From Escarpia spicata (taxonomy: Eukaryota; Annelida; Polychaeta; Sabellida; Siboglinidae), in the NCBI GenBank assembly GCA_963995525.1, contig OZ023206.1, positions 42,143,178-42,207,177 of the forward strand: a stretch of DNA of 64,000 nt, written 5' to 3'. The first letter of the stretch is position 1; each line of letters starts with the position of its first letter. The notes beneath the pieces were generated by a model. It did not search any database and was not told where the DNA came from. It saw only the letters and a program-made list of their open reading frames with translations. The position numbers were made by a program, and so were the translations under genes. Of the stretch, positions 21,701-36,000 are shown piece after piece.

Positions 21701-23965
21701 GTAACTTACGTGACGGAGATAAAACGGTAACATGCATTCCCATTTGTGGTTAATCTAGTTATGTGTGTAGCTTGATATCAGTCTAGCCTTCGTGAAGATT
21801 TGTAACATGCAAAACATCTATTTGGGGTAAGACCACATTAAGGATCCGTCCGCCAAAAAAAGTGCACTTAAAATACCGTTATGCTGTGATATGCATAAAT
21901 TTTGTTCGAACACTTTGACATGGGACATGTTTGTCTCGTGAGTACTGAATGTACTGCTGCTTTAGACAAGATAAAACATCAAATGGGGATGAGTTTTCAC
22001 ACCTATAACTTACGTAATATGTTCTTGTAACTTACGTGACGGAGATAAAACGGTAACATGCATTCCCATTTGTGGTTAATCTAGTTATGTGTGTAGCTTG
22101 ATATCAGTCTAGCCTTCGTGAAGATTTGTAACATGCAAAACATATATTTGGGGTAAGACCACATTAAGGATCCGTCCGCCGGAAAAAGTGCACTTAAAAT
22201 ACCGTTATGCTGTGATATGCATATATTTTGTTCGAACACTTTGACATGGGACATGTTTGTCTCGTGAGTACTGAATGTACTGCTGCTTTAGGCAAGATAA
22301 AACATCAAATGGGGATGAGTTTTAACACCTATAACTTACGTAATATGTTCTTGTAACTTACGTGACGGAGATAAAACGGTAACATGCATTCCCATTTGTG
22401 GTTAATCTAGTTATGTGTGTAGCTTGATATCAGTCTAGCCTTCGTGAAGATTTGTAACATGCAAAACATATATTTGGGGTAAGACCACATTAAGAATCCG
22501 TCCGCCGAAAAAAGTCCACTTAAAATACCGTTATGCTGTGATATGCATAAATTGTGTTCGAACACTTTGACATGGGACATGTTTGTCTCGTGAGTACTGA
22601 ATGTACTGCTGCTTTAGACAAGATAAAACATCAAACGGGGATGAGTTTTCACACCTATAACTTACGTAATATGTTCTTGTAACTTACGTGACGGAGATAA
22701 AACGGTAACATGCATTCCCATTTGTGGTTAATCTAGTTATGTGTGTAGCTTGATATCAGTCTAGCCTTCGTGAAGATTTGTAACATGCAAAACATCTATT
22801 TGGGGTAAGACCACATTAAGGATCCGTCGGCCAAAAAAAGTGCACTTAAAATACCGTTATGCTGTGATATGCATAAATTGTGTTCGAACACTTTGACATG
22901 GGACATGTTTGTCTCGTGAGTACTGAATGTACTGCTGCTTTAGGCAAGATAAAACATCAAATGGGGATGAGTTTTAACACCTATAACTTACGTAATATGT
23001 TCTTGTAACTTACGTGACGGAGATAAAACGGTAACATGCATTCCCATTTGTGGTTAATCTAGTTATATGTGTAGCTTCATATCAGTCTAGCCTTCGTGAA
23101 GATTTGTAACATGCAAAACATATATTTGGGGTAAGACCACATTAACGATCCGTCCGCCGAAAAAAGTCCACTTAAAATACCGTTATGCTGTGATATGCAT
23201 AAATTTTGTTCGAACACTTTGACATGGGACATGTTTGTCTCGTGAGTACTGAATGTACTGCTGCTTTAGACAAGATAAAACATCAAATGGGGATGAGTTT
23301 TCACACCTATAACTTACGTAATATGTTCTTGTAACTTACGTGACGGAGATAAAACGGTAACATGCATTCCCATTTGTGGTTAATCTAGTTATGTGTGTAG
23401 CTTGATATCAGTCTAGCCTTCGTGAAGATTTGTAACATGCAAAACATCTATTTGGGGTAAGACCACATTAAGGATCAGTCCGCCGAAAAAAGTCCACTTA
23501 AAATACCGTTATGCTGTGATATGCATAAATTGTGTTCGAACACTTTGACATGGGACATGTTTGTCTCGTGAGTACTGAATGTACTGCTGCTTTAGACAAG
23601 ATAAAACATCAAATGGGGATGAGTTTTCACACCTATAACTTACGTAATATGTTCTTGTAACTTACGTGACGGAGATAAAACGGTAACATGCATTCCCATT
23701 TGTGGTTAATCTAGTTATGTGTGTAGCTTGATATCAGTCTAGCCTTCGTGAAGATTTGTAACATGCAAAACATCTATTTGGGGTAAGACCACATTAAGGA
23801 TCCGTCCGCCGAAAAAAGACCACTTAAAATACCGTTATGCTGTGATATGCATAAATTTTGTTCGAACACTTTGACATGGGACATGTTTGTCTCGTGAGTA
23901 CTGAATGTACTGCTGCTTTAGACAAGATAAAACATCAAATGGTGATGAGTTTTCACACCTATGAC
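18750..23965. repeat. 16-monomer block, copy 1 of a 5,216-bp tandem duplication
   Basis: Diagnostic sites in this block recur exactly 5,216 bp later: ctaggattcg 19175/24391 and 20479/25695; atggtgatg 20027/25243, 21331/26547 and 23939/29155; cgccgg 22177/27393; gtcggcc 22826/28042. The block ends where its copy begins. Boundaries are uncertain by about 150 bp because monomers are so alike. Confidence 0.85.
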
Positions 23966-26900
23966 TTACGTAATATGTTCTTGTAACTTACGTGACGGAG
24001 ATAAAACGGTAACATGCATTCCCATTTGTGGTTAATCTAGTTATGTGTGTAGCTTGATATCAGTCTAGCCTTCGTGAAGATTTGTAACATGCAAAACATA
24101 TATTTGGGGTAAGACCACATTAAGGATCCGTCCGCCGAAAAAAGTCCACTTAAAATACCGTTATGCTGTGATATGCATAAATTTTGTTCGAACACTTTGA
24201 CATGGGACATGTTTGTCTCGTGAGTACTGAATGTACTGCTGCTTTAGTCAAGATAAAACATCAAATGGGGATGAGTTTTCAAACCTATAACTTACGTAAT
24301 ATGTTCTTGTAACTTACGTGACGGATATAAAACGGTAACATGCATTCCCATGTGTGGTTAATCTAGTTATGTGTGTAGCTTGATATCAGTCTAGGATTCG
24401 TGAAGATTTGTAACATGCAAAACATCTATTTGGGGTAAGACCACATTAAGGATCCGTCCGCCGAAAAAAGTCCACTTAAAATACCGTTATGCTGTGATAT
24501 GCATAAATTTTGTTCGAACACTTTGACATGGGACATGTTTGTCTCGTGAGTACTGAATGTACTGCTGCTTTAGACAAGATAAAACATCAAATGGGGATGA
24601 GTTTTCACACCTATGACTTACGTAATATGTTCTTGTAACTTACGTGACGGAGATAAAACGGTAACATGCATTCCCATTTGTGGTTAATCTAGTTATGTGT
24701 GTATTTTGATATCAGTCTAGCCTTCGTGAAGATTTGTAACATGCAAAACATATATTTGGGGTAAGACCACATTAAGGATCCGTCCGCCGAAAAAAGTCCA
24801 CTTAAAATACCGTTAAGCTGTGATATGCATACATTTTGTTCGAACACTTTGACATGGGACATGTTTGTCTCGTGAGTACTGAATGTACTGCTGCTTTAGA
24901 CAAGATAAAACATCAAACGGGGATGAGTTTTCACACCTATAACTTACGTAATATGTTCTTGTAACTTACGTGACGGAGATAAAACGGTAACATGCATTCC
25001 CATTTGTGGTTAATCTAGTTATGTGTGTAGCTTGATATCAGTCTAGCCTTCGTGAAGATTTGTAACATGCAAAACATATATTTGGGGTAAGACCACATTA
25101 AGGATCCGTCCGCCGAAAAAAGACCACTTAAAATACCGTTATGCTGTGATATGCATAAATTTTGTTCGAACACTTTGACATGGGACATGTTTGTCTCGTG
25201 AGTACTGAATGTACTGCTGCTTTAGACAAGATAAAACATCAAATGGTGATGAGTTTTCACACCTATGACTTACGTAATATGTTCTTGTAACTTACGTGAC
25301 GGAGATAAAACGGTAACATGCATTCCCATTTGTGGTTAATCTAGTTATGTGTGTAGCTTGATATCAGTCTAGCCTTCGTGAAGATTTGTAACATGCAAAA
25401 CATCTATTTGGGGTAAGACCACATTAAGGATCCGTCCGCCGAAAAAAGTCCACTTAAAATACCGTTATGCTGTGATATGCATAAATTTAGTTCGAACACT
25501 TTGACATGGGACATGTTTGTCTCGTGAGTACTGAATGTACTGCTGCTTTAGACAAGATAAAACATCAAACGGGGATGAGTTTTCAAACCTATAACTTACG
25601 TAATATGTTCTTGTAACTTACGTGACGGATATAAAACGGTAACATGCATTCCCATGTGTGGTTAATCTAGTTATGTGTGTAGCTTGATATCAGTCTAGGA
25701 TTCGTGAAGATTTGTAACATGCAAAACATCTATTTGGGGTAAGACCACATTAAGGATCCGTCCGCCGAAAAAAGTCCACTTAAAATACCGTTATGCTGTG
25801 ATATGCATAAATTTTGTTCGAACACTTTGACATGGGACATGTTTGTCTCGTGAGTACTGAATGTACTGCTGCTTTAGACAAGATAAAACATCAAATGGGG
25901 ATGAGTTTTCACACCTATGACTTACGTAATATGTTCTTGTAACTTACGTGACGGAGATAAAACGGTAACATGCATTCCCATTTGTGGTTAATCTAGTTAT
26001 GTGTGTATTTTGATATCAGTCTAGCCTTCGTGAAGATTTGTAACATGCAAAACATATATTTGGGGTAAGACCACATTAAGGATCCGTCCGCCGAAAAAAG
26101 TCCACTTAAAATACCGTTAAGCTGTGATATGCATACATTTTGTTCGAACACTTTGACATGGGACATGTTTGTCTCGTGAGTACTGAATGTACTGCTGCTT
26201 TAGACAAGATAAAACATCAAACGGGGATGAGTTTTCACACCTATAACTTACGTAATATGTTCTTGTAACTTACGTGACGGAGATAAAACGGTAACATGCA
26301 TTCCCATTTGTGGTTAATCTAGTTATGTGTGTAGCTTGATATCAGTCTAGCCTTCGTGAAGATTTGTAACATGCAAAACATATATTTGGGGTAAGACCAC
26401 ATTAAGGATCCGTCCGCCGAAAAAAGACCACTTAAAATACCGTTATGCTGTGATATGCATAAATTTTGTTCGAACACTTTGACATGGGACATGTTTGTCT
26501 CGTGAGTACTGAATGTACTGCTGCTTTAGACAAGATAAAACATCAAATGGTGATGAGTTTTCACACCTATGACTTACGTAATATGTTCTTGTAACTTACG
26601 TGACGGAGATAAAACGGTAACATGCATTCCCATTTGTGGTTAATCTAGTTATGTGTGTAGCTTGATATCAGTCTAGCCTTCGTGAAGATTTGTAACATGC
26701 AAAACATCTATTTGGGGTAAGACCACATTAAGGATCCGTCCGCCGAAAAAAGTCCACTTAAAATACCGTTATGCTGTGATATGCATAAATTTAGTTCGAA
26801 CACTTTGACATGGGACATGTTTGTCTCGTGAGTACTGAATGTACTGCTGCTTTAGACAAGATAAAACATCAAACGGGGATGAGTTTTCAAACCTATAACT

Positions 26901-29181
26901 TACGTAATATGTTCTTGTAACTTACGTGACGGAGATAAAACGGTAACATGCATTCCCATTTGTGGTTAATCTAGTTATGTGTGTAGCTTGATATCAGTCT
27001 AGCCTTCGTGAAGATTTGTAACATGCAAAACATCTATTTGGGGTAAGACCACATTAAGGATCCGTCCGCCAAAAAAAGTGCACTTAAAATACCGTTATGC
27101 TGTGATATGCATAAATTTTGTTCGAACACTTTGACATGGGACATGTTTGTCTCGTGAGTACTGAATGTACTGCTGCTTTAGACAAGATAAAACATCAAAT
27201 GGGGATGAGTTTTCACACCTATAACTTACGTAATATGTTCTTGTAACTTACGTGACGGAGATAAAACGGTAACATGCATTCCCATTTGTGGTTAATCTAG
27301 TTATGTGTGTAGCTTGATATCAGTCTAGCCTTCGTGAAGATTTGTAACATGCAAAACATATATTTGGGGTAAGACCACATTAAGGATCCGTCCGCCGGAA
27401 AAAGTGCACTTAAAATACCGTTATGCTGTGATATGCATATATTTTGTTCGAACACTTTGACATGGGACATGTTTGTCTCGTGAGTACTGAATGTACTGCT
27501 GCTTTAGGCAAGATAAAACATCAAATGGGGATGAGTTTTAACACCTATAACTTACGTAATATGTTCTTGTAACTTACGTGACGGAGATAAAACGGTAACA
27601 TGCATTCCCATTTGTGGTTAATCTAGTTATGTGTGTAGCTTGATATCAGTCTAGCCTTCGTGAAGATTTGTAACATGCAAAACATATATTTGGGGTAAGA
27701 CCACATTAAGAATCCGTCCGCCGAAAAAAGTCCACTTAAAATACCGTTATGCTGTGATATGCATAAATTGTGTTCGAACACTTTGACATGGGACATGTTT
27801 GTCTCGTGAGTACTGAATGTACTGCTGCTTTAGACAAGATAAAACATCAAACGGGGATGAGTTTTCACACCTATAACTTACGTAATATGTTCTTGTAACT
27901 TACGTGACGGAGATAAAACGGTAACATGCATTCCCATTTGTGGTTAATCTAGTTATGTGTGTAGCTTGATATCAGTCTAGCCTTCGTGAAGATTTGTAAC
28001 ATGCAAAACATCTATTTGGGGTAAGACCACATTAAGGATCCGTCGGCCAAAAAAAGTGCACTTAAAATACCGTTATGCTGTGATATGCATAAATTGTGTT
28101 CGAACACTTTGACATGGGACATGTTTGTCTCGTGAGTACTGAATGTACTGCTGCTTTAGGCAAGATAAAACATCAAATGGGGATGAGTTTTAACACCTAT
28201 AACTTACGTAATATGTTCTTGTAACTTACGTGACGGAGATAAAACGGTAACATGCATTCCCATTTGTGGTTAATCTAGTTATATGTGTAGCTTCATATCA
28301 GTCTAGCCTTCGTGAAGATTTGTAACATGCAAAACATATATTTGGGGTAAGACCACATTAACGATCCGTCCGCCGAAAAAAGTCCACTTAAAATACCGTT
28401 ATGCTGTGATATGCATAAATTTTGTTCGAACACTTTGACATGGGACATGTTTGTCTCGTGAGTACTGAATGTACTGCTGCTTTAGACAAGATAAAACATC
28501 AAATGGGGATGAGTTTTCACACCTATAACTTACGTAATATGTTCTTGTAACTTACGTGACGGAGATAAAACGGTAACATGCATTCCCATTTGTGGTTAAT
28601 CTAGTTATGTGTGTAGCTTGATATCAGTCTAGCCTTCGTGAAGATTTGTAACATGCAAAACATCTATTTGGGGTAAGACCACATTAAGGATCAGTCCGCC
28701 GAAAAAAGTCCACTTAAAATACCGTTATGCTGTGATATGCATAAATTGTGTTCGAACACTTTGACATGGGACATGTTTGTCTCGTGAGTACTGAATGTAC
28801 TGCTGCTTTAGACAAGATAAAACATCAAATGGGGATGAGTTTTCACACCTATAACTTACGTAATATGTTCTTGTAACTTACGTGACGGAGATAAAACGGT
28901 AACATGCATTCCCATTTGTGGTTAATCTAGTTATGTGTGTAGCTTGATATCAGTCTAGCCTTCGTGAAGATTTGTAACATGCAAAACATCTATTTGGGGT
29001 AAGACCACATTAAGGATCCGTCCGCCGAAAAAAGACCACTTAAAATACCGTTATGCTGTGATATGCATAAATTTTGTTCGAACACTTTGACATGGGACAT
29101 GTTTGTCTCGTGAGTACTGAATGTACTGCTGCTTTAGACAAGATAAAACATCAAATGGTGATGAGTTTTCACACCTATGAC
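23966..29181. repeat. 16-monomer block, copy 2 of the 5,216-bp tandem duplication
   Basis: Second copy of the preceding block; 5,216 is 16 times 326. Private variants such as ttatatgtgtagcttcat, taacgatccg and ggatcagtcc are shared in the same order, which indicates recent duplication. Similarity stops between 29,181 and 29,323, where catctat faces catatat. Confidence 0.85.
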
Positions 29182-32100
29182 TTACGTAATATGTTCTTGT
29201 AACTTACGTGACGGAGATAAAACGGTAACATGCATTCCCATTTGTGGTTAATCTAGTTATGTGTGTAGCTTGATATCAGTCTAGCCTTCGTGAAGATTTG
29301 TAACATGCAAAACATCTATTTGGGGTAAGACCACATTAAGGATCCGTCCGCCGAAAAAAGTCCACTTAAAATACCGTTATGCTGTGATATGCATAAATTT
29401 AGTTCGAACACTTTGACATGGGACATGTTTGTCTCGTGAGTACTGAATGTACTGCTGCTTTAGACAAGATAAAACATCAAACGGGGATGAGTTTTCACAC
29501 CTATAACTTACGTAATATGTTCTTGTAACTTACGTGACGGAGATAAAACGGTAACATGCATTCCGATTTGTGGTTAATCTAGTTATGTGTGTAGCTTGAT
29601 ATCAGTCTAGCCTTCGTGAAGATTTGTAACATGCAAAACATCTATTTGGGGTAAGACCACATTAAGGATCCGTCGGCCAAAAAAAGTGCACTTAAAATAC
29701 CGTTATGCTGTGATATGCATAAATTTTGTTCGAACACTTTGACATGGGACATGTTTGTCTCGTGAGTACTGAATGTACTGCTGCTTTAGGCAAGATAAAA
29801 CATCAAATGGGGATGAGTTTTAACACCTATAACTTACGTAATATGTTCTTGTAACTTACGTGACGGAGATAAAACGGTAACATGCATTCCCATTTGTGGT
29901 TAATCTAGTTATATGTGTAGCTTGATATCAGTCTAGCCTTCGTGAAGATTTGTAACATGCAAAACATATATTTGGGGTAAGACCACATTAAGGATCCGTC
30001 CGCCGAAAAAAGTCCACTTAAAATACCGTTATGCTGTGATATGCATCAATTTTGTTCGAACACTTTGACATGGGACATGTTTGTCTCGTGAGTACTGAAT
30101 GTACTGCTGCTTTAGACAAGATAAAACATCAAATGGGGATGAGTTTTCACACCTATAACTTACGTAATATGTTCTTGTAACTTACGTGACGAAGATAAAA
30201 CGGTAACATGCATTCCCATTTGTGGTTAATCTAGTTATGTGTGTAGCTTGATATCAGTCTAGCCTTCGTGAAGATTTGTAACATGCAAAACATATATTTG
30301 GGGTAAGACCACATTAAGGATCCGTCCGCCGAAAAAAGTCCACTTAAAATACCGTTATGCTGTGATATGCATAAATTGTGTTCGAACACTTTGACATGGG
30401 ACATGTTTGTCTCGTGAGTACTGAATGTACTGCTGCTTTAGACAAGATAAAACATCAAATGGGGATGAGTTTTCACACCTATAACTTACGTAATATGTTC
30501 TTGTAACTTACGGGACGGAGATAAAACGGTAACATGCATTCCCATTTGTGGTTAATCTAGTTATGTGTGTAGCTTGATATCAGTCTAGCCTTCGTGAAGA
30601 TTTGTAACATGCAAAACATCTATTTGGGGTAAGACCACATTAAGGATCCGTCCGCCGAAAAAAGACCACTTAAAATACCGTTATGCTGTGATATGCATAA
30701 ATTTTGTTCGAACACTTTGACATGGGACATGTTTGTCTCGTGAGTACTGAATGTACTGCTGCTTTAGTCAAGATAAAACATCAAATGGGGATGAGTTTTC
30801 ACACCTATAACTTACGTAATATGTTCTTGTAACTTACGTGACGGATATAAAACGGTAACATGCATTCCCATGTGTGGTTAATCTAGTTATGTGTGTAGCT
30901 TGATATCAGTCTAGCCTTCGTGAAGATTTGTAACATGCAAAACATCTATTTGGGGTAAGACCACATTAAGGATCCGTCCGCCGAAAAAAGTCCACTTAAA
31001 ATACCGTTATGCTGTGATATGCATACATTTTGTTCGAACACTTTGACATGGGACATGTTTGTCTCGTGAGTACTGAATGTACTGCTGCTTTAGACACGAT
31101 AAAACATCAAATGGGGATGAGTTTTCACACCTATGACTTACGTAATATGTTCTTGTAACTTACGTGACGGAGATAAAACGGTAACATGCATTCCCATTTG
31201 TGGTTAATCTAGTTATGTGTGTAGTTTGATATCAGTCTAGCCTTCGTGAAGATTTGTAACATGCAAAACATCTATTTGGGGTAAGACCACATTAAGGATC
31301 CGTCCGCCGAAAAAAGTCCACTTAAAATACCGTTAAGCTGTGATATGCATAAATTGTGTTAGAACACTTTGACATGGGACATGTTTGTCTCGTGAGTACT
31401 GAATGTACTGCTGCTTTAGACAAGATAAAACATCAAACGGGGATGAGTTTTCACACCTATAACTTACGTAATATGTTCTTGTAAATTACGTGACGGAGAT
31501 AAAACGGTAACATGCATTCCCATTTGTGGTTAATCTAGTTATGTGTGTAGCTTGATATCAGTCTAGCCTTCGTGAAGATTTGTAACATGCAAAACATCTA
31601 TTTGGGGTAAGACCACATTAAGGATCCGTCCGCCAAAAAAGTGGACTTAAAATACCGTTATGCTGTGATATGCATAAATGTTGTTAGAACACTTTGACAT
31701 GGGACATGTTTGTCTCGTGAGTACTGAATGTACTGCTGCTTTAGACAAGATAAAACATCAAATGGGGATGAGTTTTCACACCTATAACTTACGTAATATG
31801 TTCTTGTAACTTAAGTGACGGAGATAAAACGGTAACATGCATTCCCATTTGTGGTTAATCTAGTTATGTGTGTAGCTTGATATCAGTCTAGCCTTCGTGA
31901 AGATTTGTAACATGCAAAACATATATTTCGGGTAAGACCACATTAAGGATCCGTCCGCCGAAAAAAGTGCACTTAAAATACCGTTATGCTGTGATATGCA
32001 TATATTTTGTTCGAACACTTTGACATGGGACATGTTTGTCTCGTGAGTACTGAATGTACTGCTGCTTTAGGCAAGATAAAACATCAAATGGGGATGAGTT

Positions 32101-33090
32101 TTAACACCTATAACTTACGTAATATGTTCTTGTAACTTACGTGACGGAGATAAAACGGTAACATGCATTCCCATTTGTGATTAATCTAGTTATGTGTGTA
32201 GCTTGATATCAGTCTAGCCTTCGTGAAGATTTGTAACATGCAAAACATATATTTGGGGTAAGACCACATTAAGGATCCGTCCGCCGAAAAAAGTCCACTT
32301 AAAATACCGTTAAGCTGTGATATGCATAAATTGTGTTAGAACACTTTGACATGGGACATGTTTGTCTCGTGAGTACTGAATGTACTGCTGCTTTAGACAA
32401 GATAAAACATCAAACGGGGATGAGTTTTCACACCTATAACTTACGTAATATGTTCTTGTAAATTACTTGACGGAGATAAAACGGTAACATGCATTCCCAT
32501 TTGTGGTTAATCTAGTTATGTGTGTAGCTTGATATCAGTCTAGCCTTCGTGAAGATTTGTAACATGCAAAACATCTATTTGGGGTAAGACCACATTAAGG
32601 ATCCGTCCGCCAAAAAAGTGGACTTAAAATACCGTTATGCTGTGATATGCATAAATGTTGTTAGAACACTTTGACATGGGACATGTTTGTCTCGTGAGTA
32701 CTGAATGTACTGCTGCTTTAGACAAGATAAAACATCAAATGGGGATGAGTTTTCACACCTATAACTTACGTAATATGTTCTTGTAACTTACGTGACGGAG
32801 ATAAAACGGTAACATGCATTCCCATTTGTGGTTAATCTAGTTATGTGTGTAGCTTGATATCAGTCTAGCCTTCGTGAAGATTTGTAACATGCAAAACATA
32901 TATTTGGGGTAAGACCACATTAAGGATCCGTCCGCCGGAAAAAGTGCACTTAAAATACCGTTATGCTGTGATATGCATATATTTTGTTCGAACACTTTGA
33001 CATGGGACATGTTTGTCTCGTGAGTACTGAATGTACTGCTGCTTTAGGCAAGATAAAACATCAAATGGGGATGAGTTTTAACACCTATAA
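26573..33090. repeat. 20-monomer block, copy 1 of a 6,518-bp tandem duplication
   Basis: Sites recur 6,518 bp later: ttagttcg 26791/33309, cgccgg 27393/33911 and 32933/39451, gtcggcc 28042/34560 and 29672/36190, atggtgatg 29155/35673. 6,518 is 20 times 326 minus 2, which agrees with two 325-bp monomers in the block. It overlaps the end of the 5,216-bp copy 2, so this duplication happened afterwards. Confidence 0.85.
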
Positions 33091-36000
33091 CTTACGTAAT
33101 ATGTTCTTGTAACTTACGTGACGGAGATAAAACGGTAACATGCATTCCCATTTGTGGTTAATCTAGTTATGTGTGTAGCTTGATATCAGTCTAGCCTTCG
33201 TGAAGATTTGTAACATGCAAAACATCTATTTGGGGTAAGACCACATTAAGGATCCGTCCGCCGAAAAAAGTCCACTTAAAATACCGTTATGCTGTGATAT
33301 GCATAAATTTAGTTCGAACACTTTGACATGGGACATGTTTGTCTCGTGAGTACTGAATGTACTGCTGCTTTAGACAAGATAAAACATCAAACGGGGATGA
33401 GTTTTCAAACCTATAACTTACGTAATATGTTCTTGTAACTTACGTGACGGAGATAAAACGGTAACATGCATTCCCATTTGTGGTTAATCTAGTTATGTGT
33501 GTAGCTTGATATCAGTCTAGCCTTCGTGAAGATTTGTAACATGCAAAACATCTATTTGGGGTAAGACCACATTAAGGATCCGTCCGCCAAAAAAAGTGCA
33601 CTTAAAATACCGTTATGCTGTGATATGCATAAATTTTGTTCGAACACTTTGACATGGGACATGTTTGTCTCGTGAGTACTGAATGTACTGCTGCTTTAGA
33701 CAAGATAAAACATCAAATGGGGATGAGTTTTCACACCTATAACTTACGTAATATGTTCTTGTAACTTACGTGACGGAGATAAAACGGTAACATGCATTCC
33801 CATTTGTGGTTAATCTAGTTATGTGTGTAGCTTGATATCAGTCTAGCCTTCGTGAAGATTTGTAACATGCAAAACATATATTTGGGGTAAGACCACATTA
33901 AGGATCCGTCCGCCGGAAAAAGTGCACTTAAAATACCGTTATGCTGTGATATGCATATATTTTGTTCGAACACTTTGACATGGGACATGTTTGTCTCGTG
34001 AGTACTGAATGTACTGCTGCTTTAGGCAAGATAAAACATCAAATGGGGATGAGTTTTAACACCTATAACTTACGTAATATGTTCTTGTAACTTACGTGAC
34101 GGAGATAAAACGGTAACATGCATTCCCATTTGTGGTTAATCTAGTTATGTGTGTAGCTTGATATCAGTCTAGCCTTCGTGAAGATTTGTAACATGCAAAA
34201 CATATATTTGGGGTAAGACCACATTAAGAATCCGTCCGCCGAAAAAAGTCCACTTAAAATACCGTTATGCTGTGATATGCATAAATTGTGTTCGAACACT
34301 TTGACATGGGACATGTTTGTCTCGTGAGTACTGAATGTACTGCTGCTTTAGACAAGATAAAACATCAAACGGGGATGAGTTTTCACACCTATAACTTACG
34401 TAATATGTTCTTGTAACTTACGTGACGGAGATAAAACGGTAACATGCATTCCCATTTGTGGTTAATCTAGTTATGTGTGTAGCTTGATATCAGTCTAGCC
34501 TTCGTGAAGATTTGTAACATGCAAAACATCTATTTGGGGTAAGACCACATTAAGGATCCGTCGGCCAAAAAAAGTGCACTTAAAATACCGTTATGCTGTG
34601 ATATGCATAAATTGTGTTCGAACACTTTGACATGGGACATGTTTGTCTCGTGAGTACTGAATGTACTGCTGCTTTAGGCAAGATAAAACATCAAATGGGG
34701 ATGAGTTTTAACACCTATAACTTACGTAATATGTTCTTGTAACTTACGTGACGGAGATAAAACGGTAACATGCATTCCCATTTGTGGTTAATCTAGTTAT
34801 ATGTGTAGCTTCATATCAGTCTAGCCTTCGTGAAGATTTGTAACATGCAAAACATATATTTGGGGTAAGACCACATTAACGATCCGTCCGCCGAAAAAAG
34901 TCCACTTAAAATACCGTTATGCTGTGATATGCATAAATTTTGTTCGAACACTTTGACATGGGACATGTTTGTCTCGTGAGTACTGAATGTACTGCTGCTT
35001 TAGACAAGATAAAACATCAAATGGGGATGAGTTTTCACACCTATAACTTACGTAATATGTTCTTGTAACTTACGTGACGGAGATAAAACGGTAACATGCA
35101 TTCCCATTTGTGGTTAATCTAGTTATGTGTGTAGCTTGATATCAGTCTAGCCTTCGTGAAGATTTGTAACATGCAAAACATCTATTTGGGGTAAGACCAC
35201 ATTAAGGATCAGTCCGCCGAAAAAAGTCCACTTAAAATACCGTTATGCTGTGATATGCATAAATTGTGTTCGAACACTTTGACATGGGACATGTTTGTCT
35301 CGTGAGTACTGAATGTACTGCTGCTTTAGACAAGATAAAACATCAAATGGGGATGAGTTTTCACACCTATAACTTACGTAATATGTTCTTGTAACTTACG
35401 TGACGGAGATAAAACGGTAACATGCATTCCCATTTGTGGTTAATCTAGTTATGTGTGTAGCTTGATATCAGTCTAGCCTTCGTGAAGATTTGTAACATGC
35501 AAAACATCTATTTGGGGTAAGACCACATTAAGGATCCGTCCGCCGAAAAAAGACCACTTAAAATACCGTTATGCTGTGATATGCATAAATTTTGTTCGAA
35601 CACTTTGACATGGGACATGTTTGTCTCGTGAGTACTGAATGTACTGCTGCTTTAGACAAGATAAAACATCAAATGGTGATGAGTTTTCACACCTATGACT
35701 TACGTAATATGTTCTTGTAACTTACGTGACGGAGATAAAACGGTAACATGCATTCCCATTTGTGGTTAATCTAGTTATGTGTGTAGCTTGATATCAGTCT
35801 AGCCTTCGTGAAGATTTGTAACATGCAAAACATCTATTTGGGGTAAGACCACATTAAGGATCCGTCCGCCGAAAAAAGTCCACTTAAAATACCGTTATGC
35901 TGTGATATGCATAAATTTAGTTCGAACACTTTGACATGGGACATGTTTGTCTCGTGAGTACTGAATGTACTGCTGCTTTAGACAAGATAAAACATCAAAC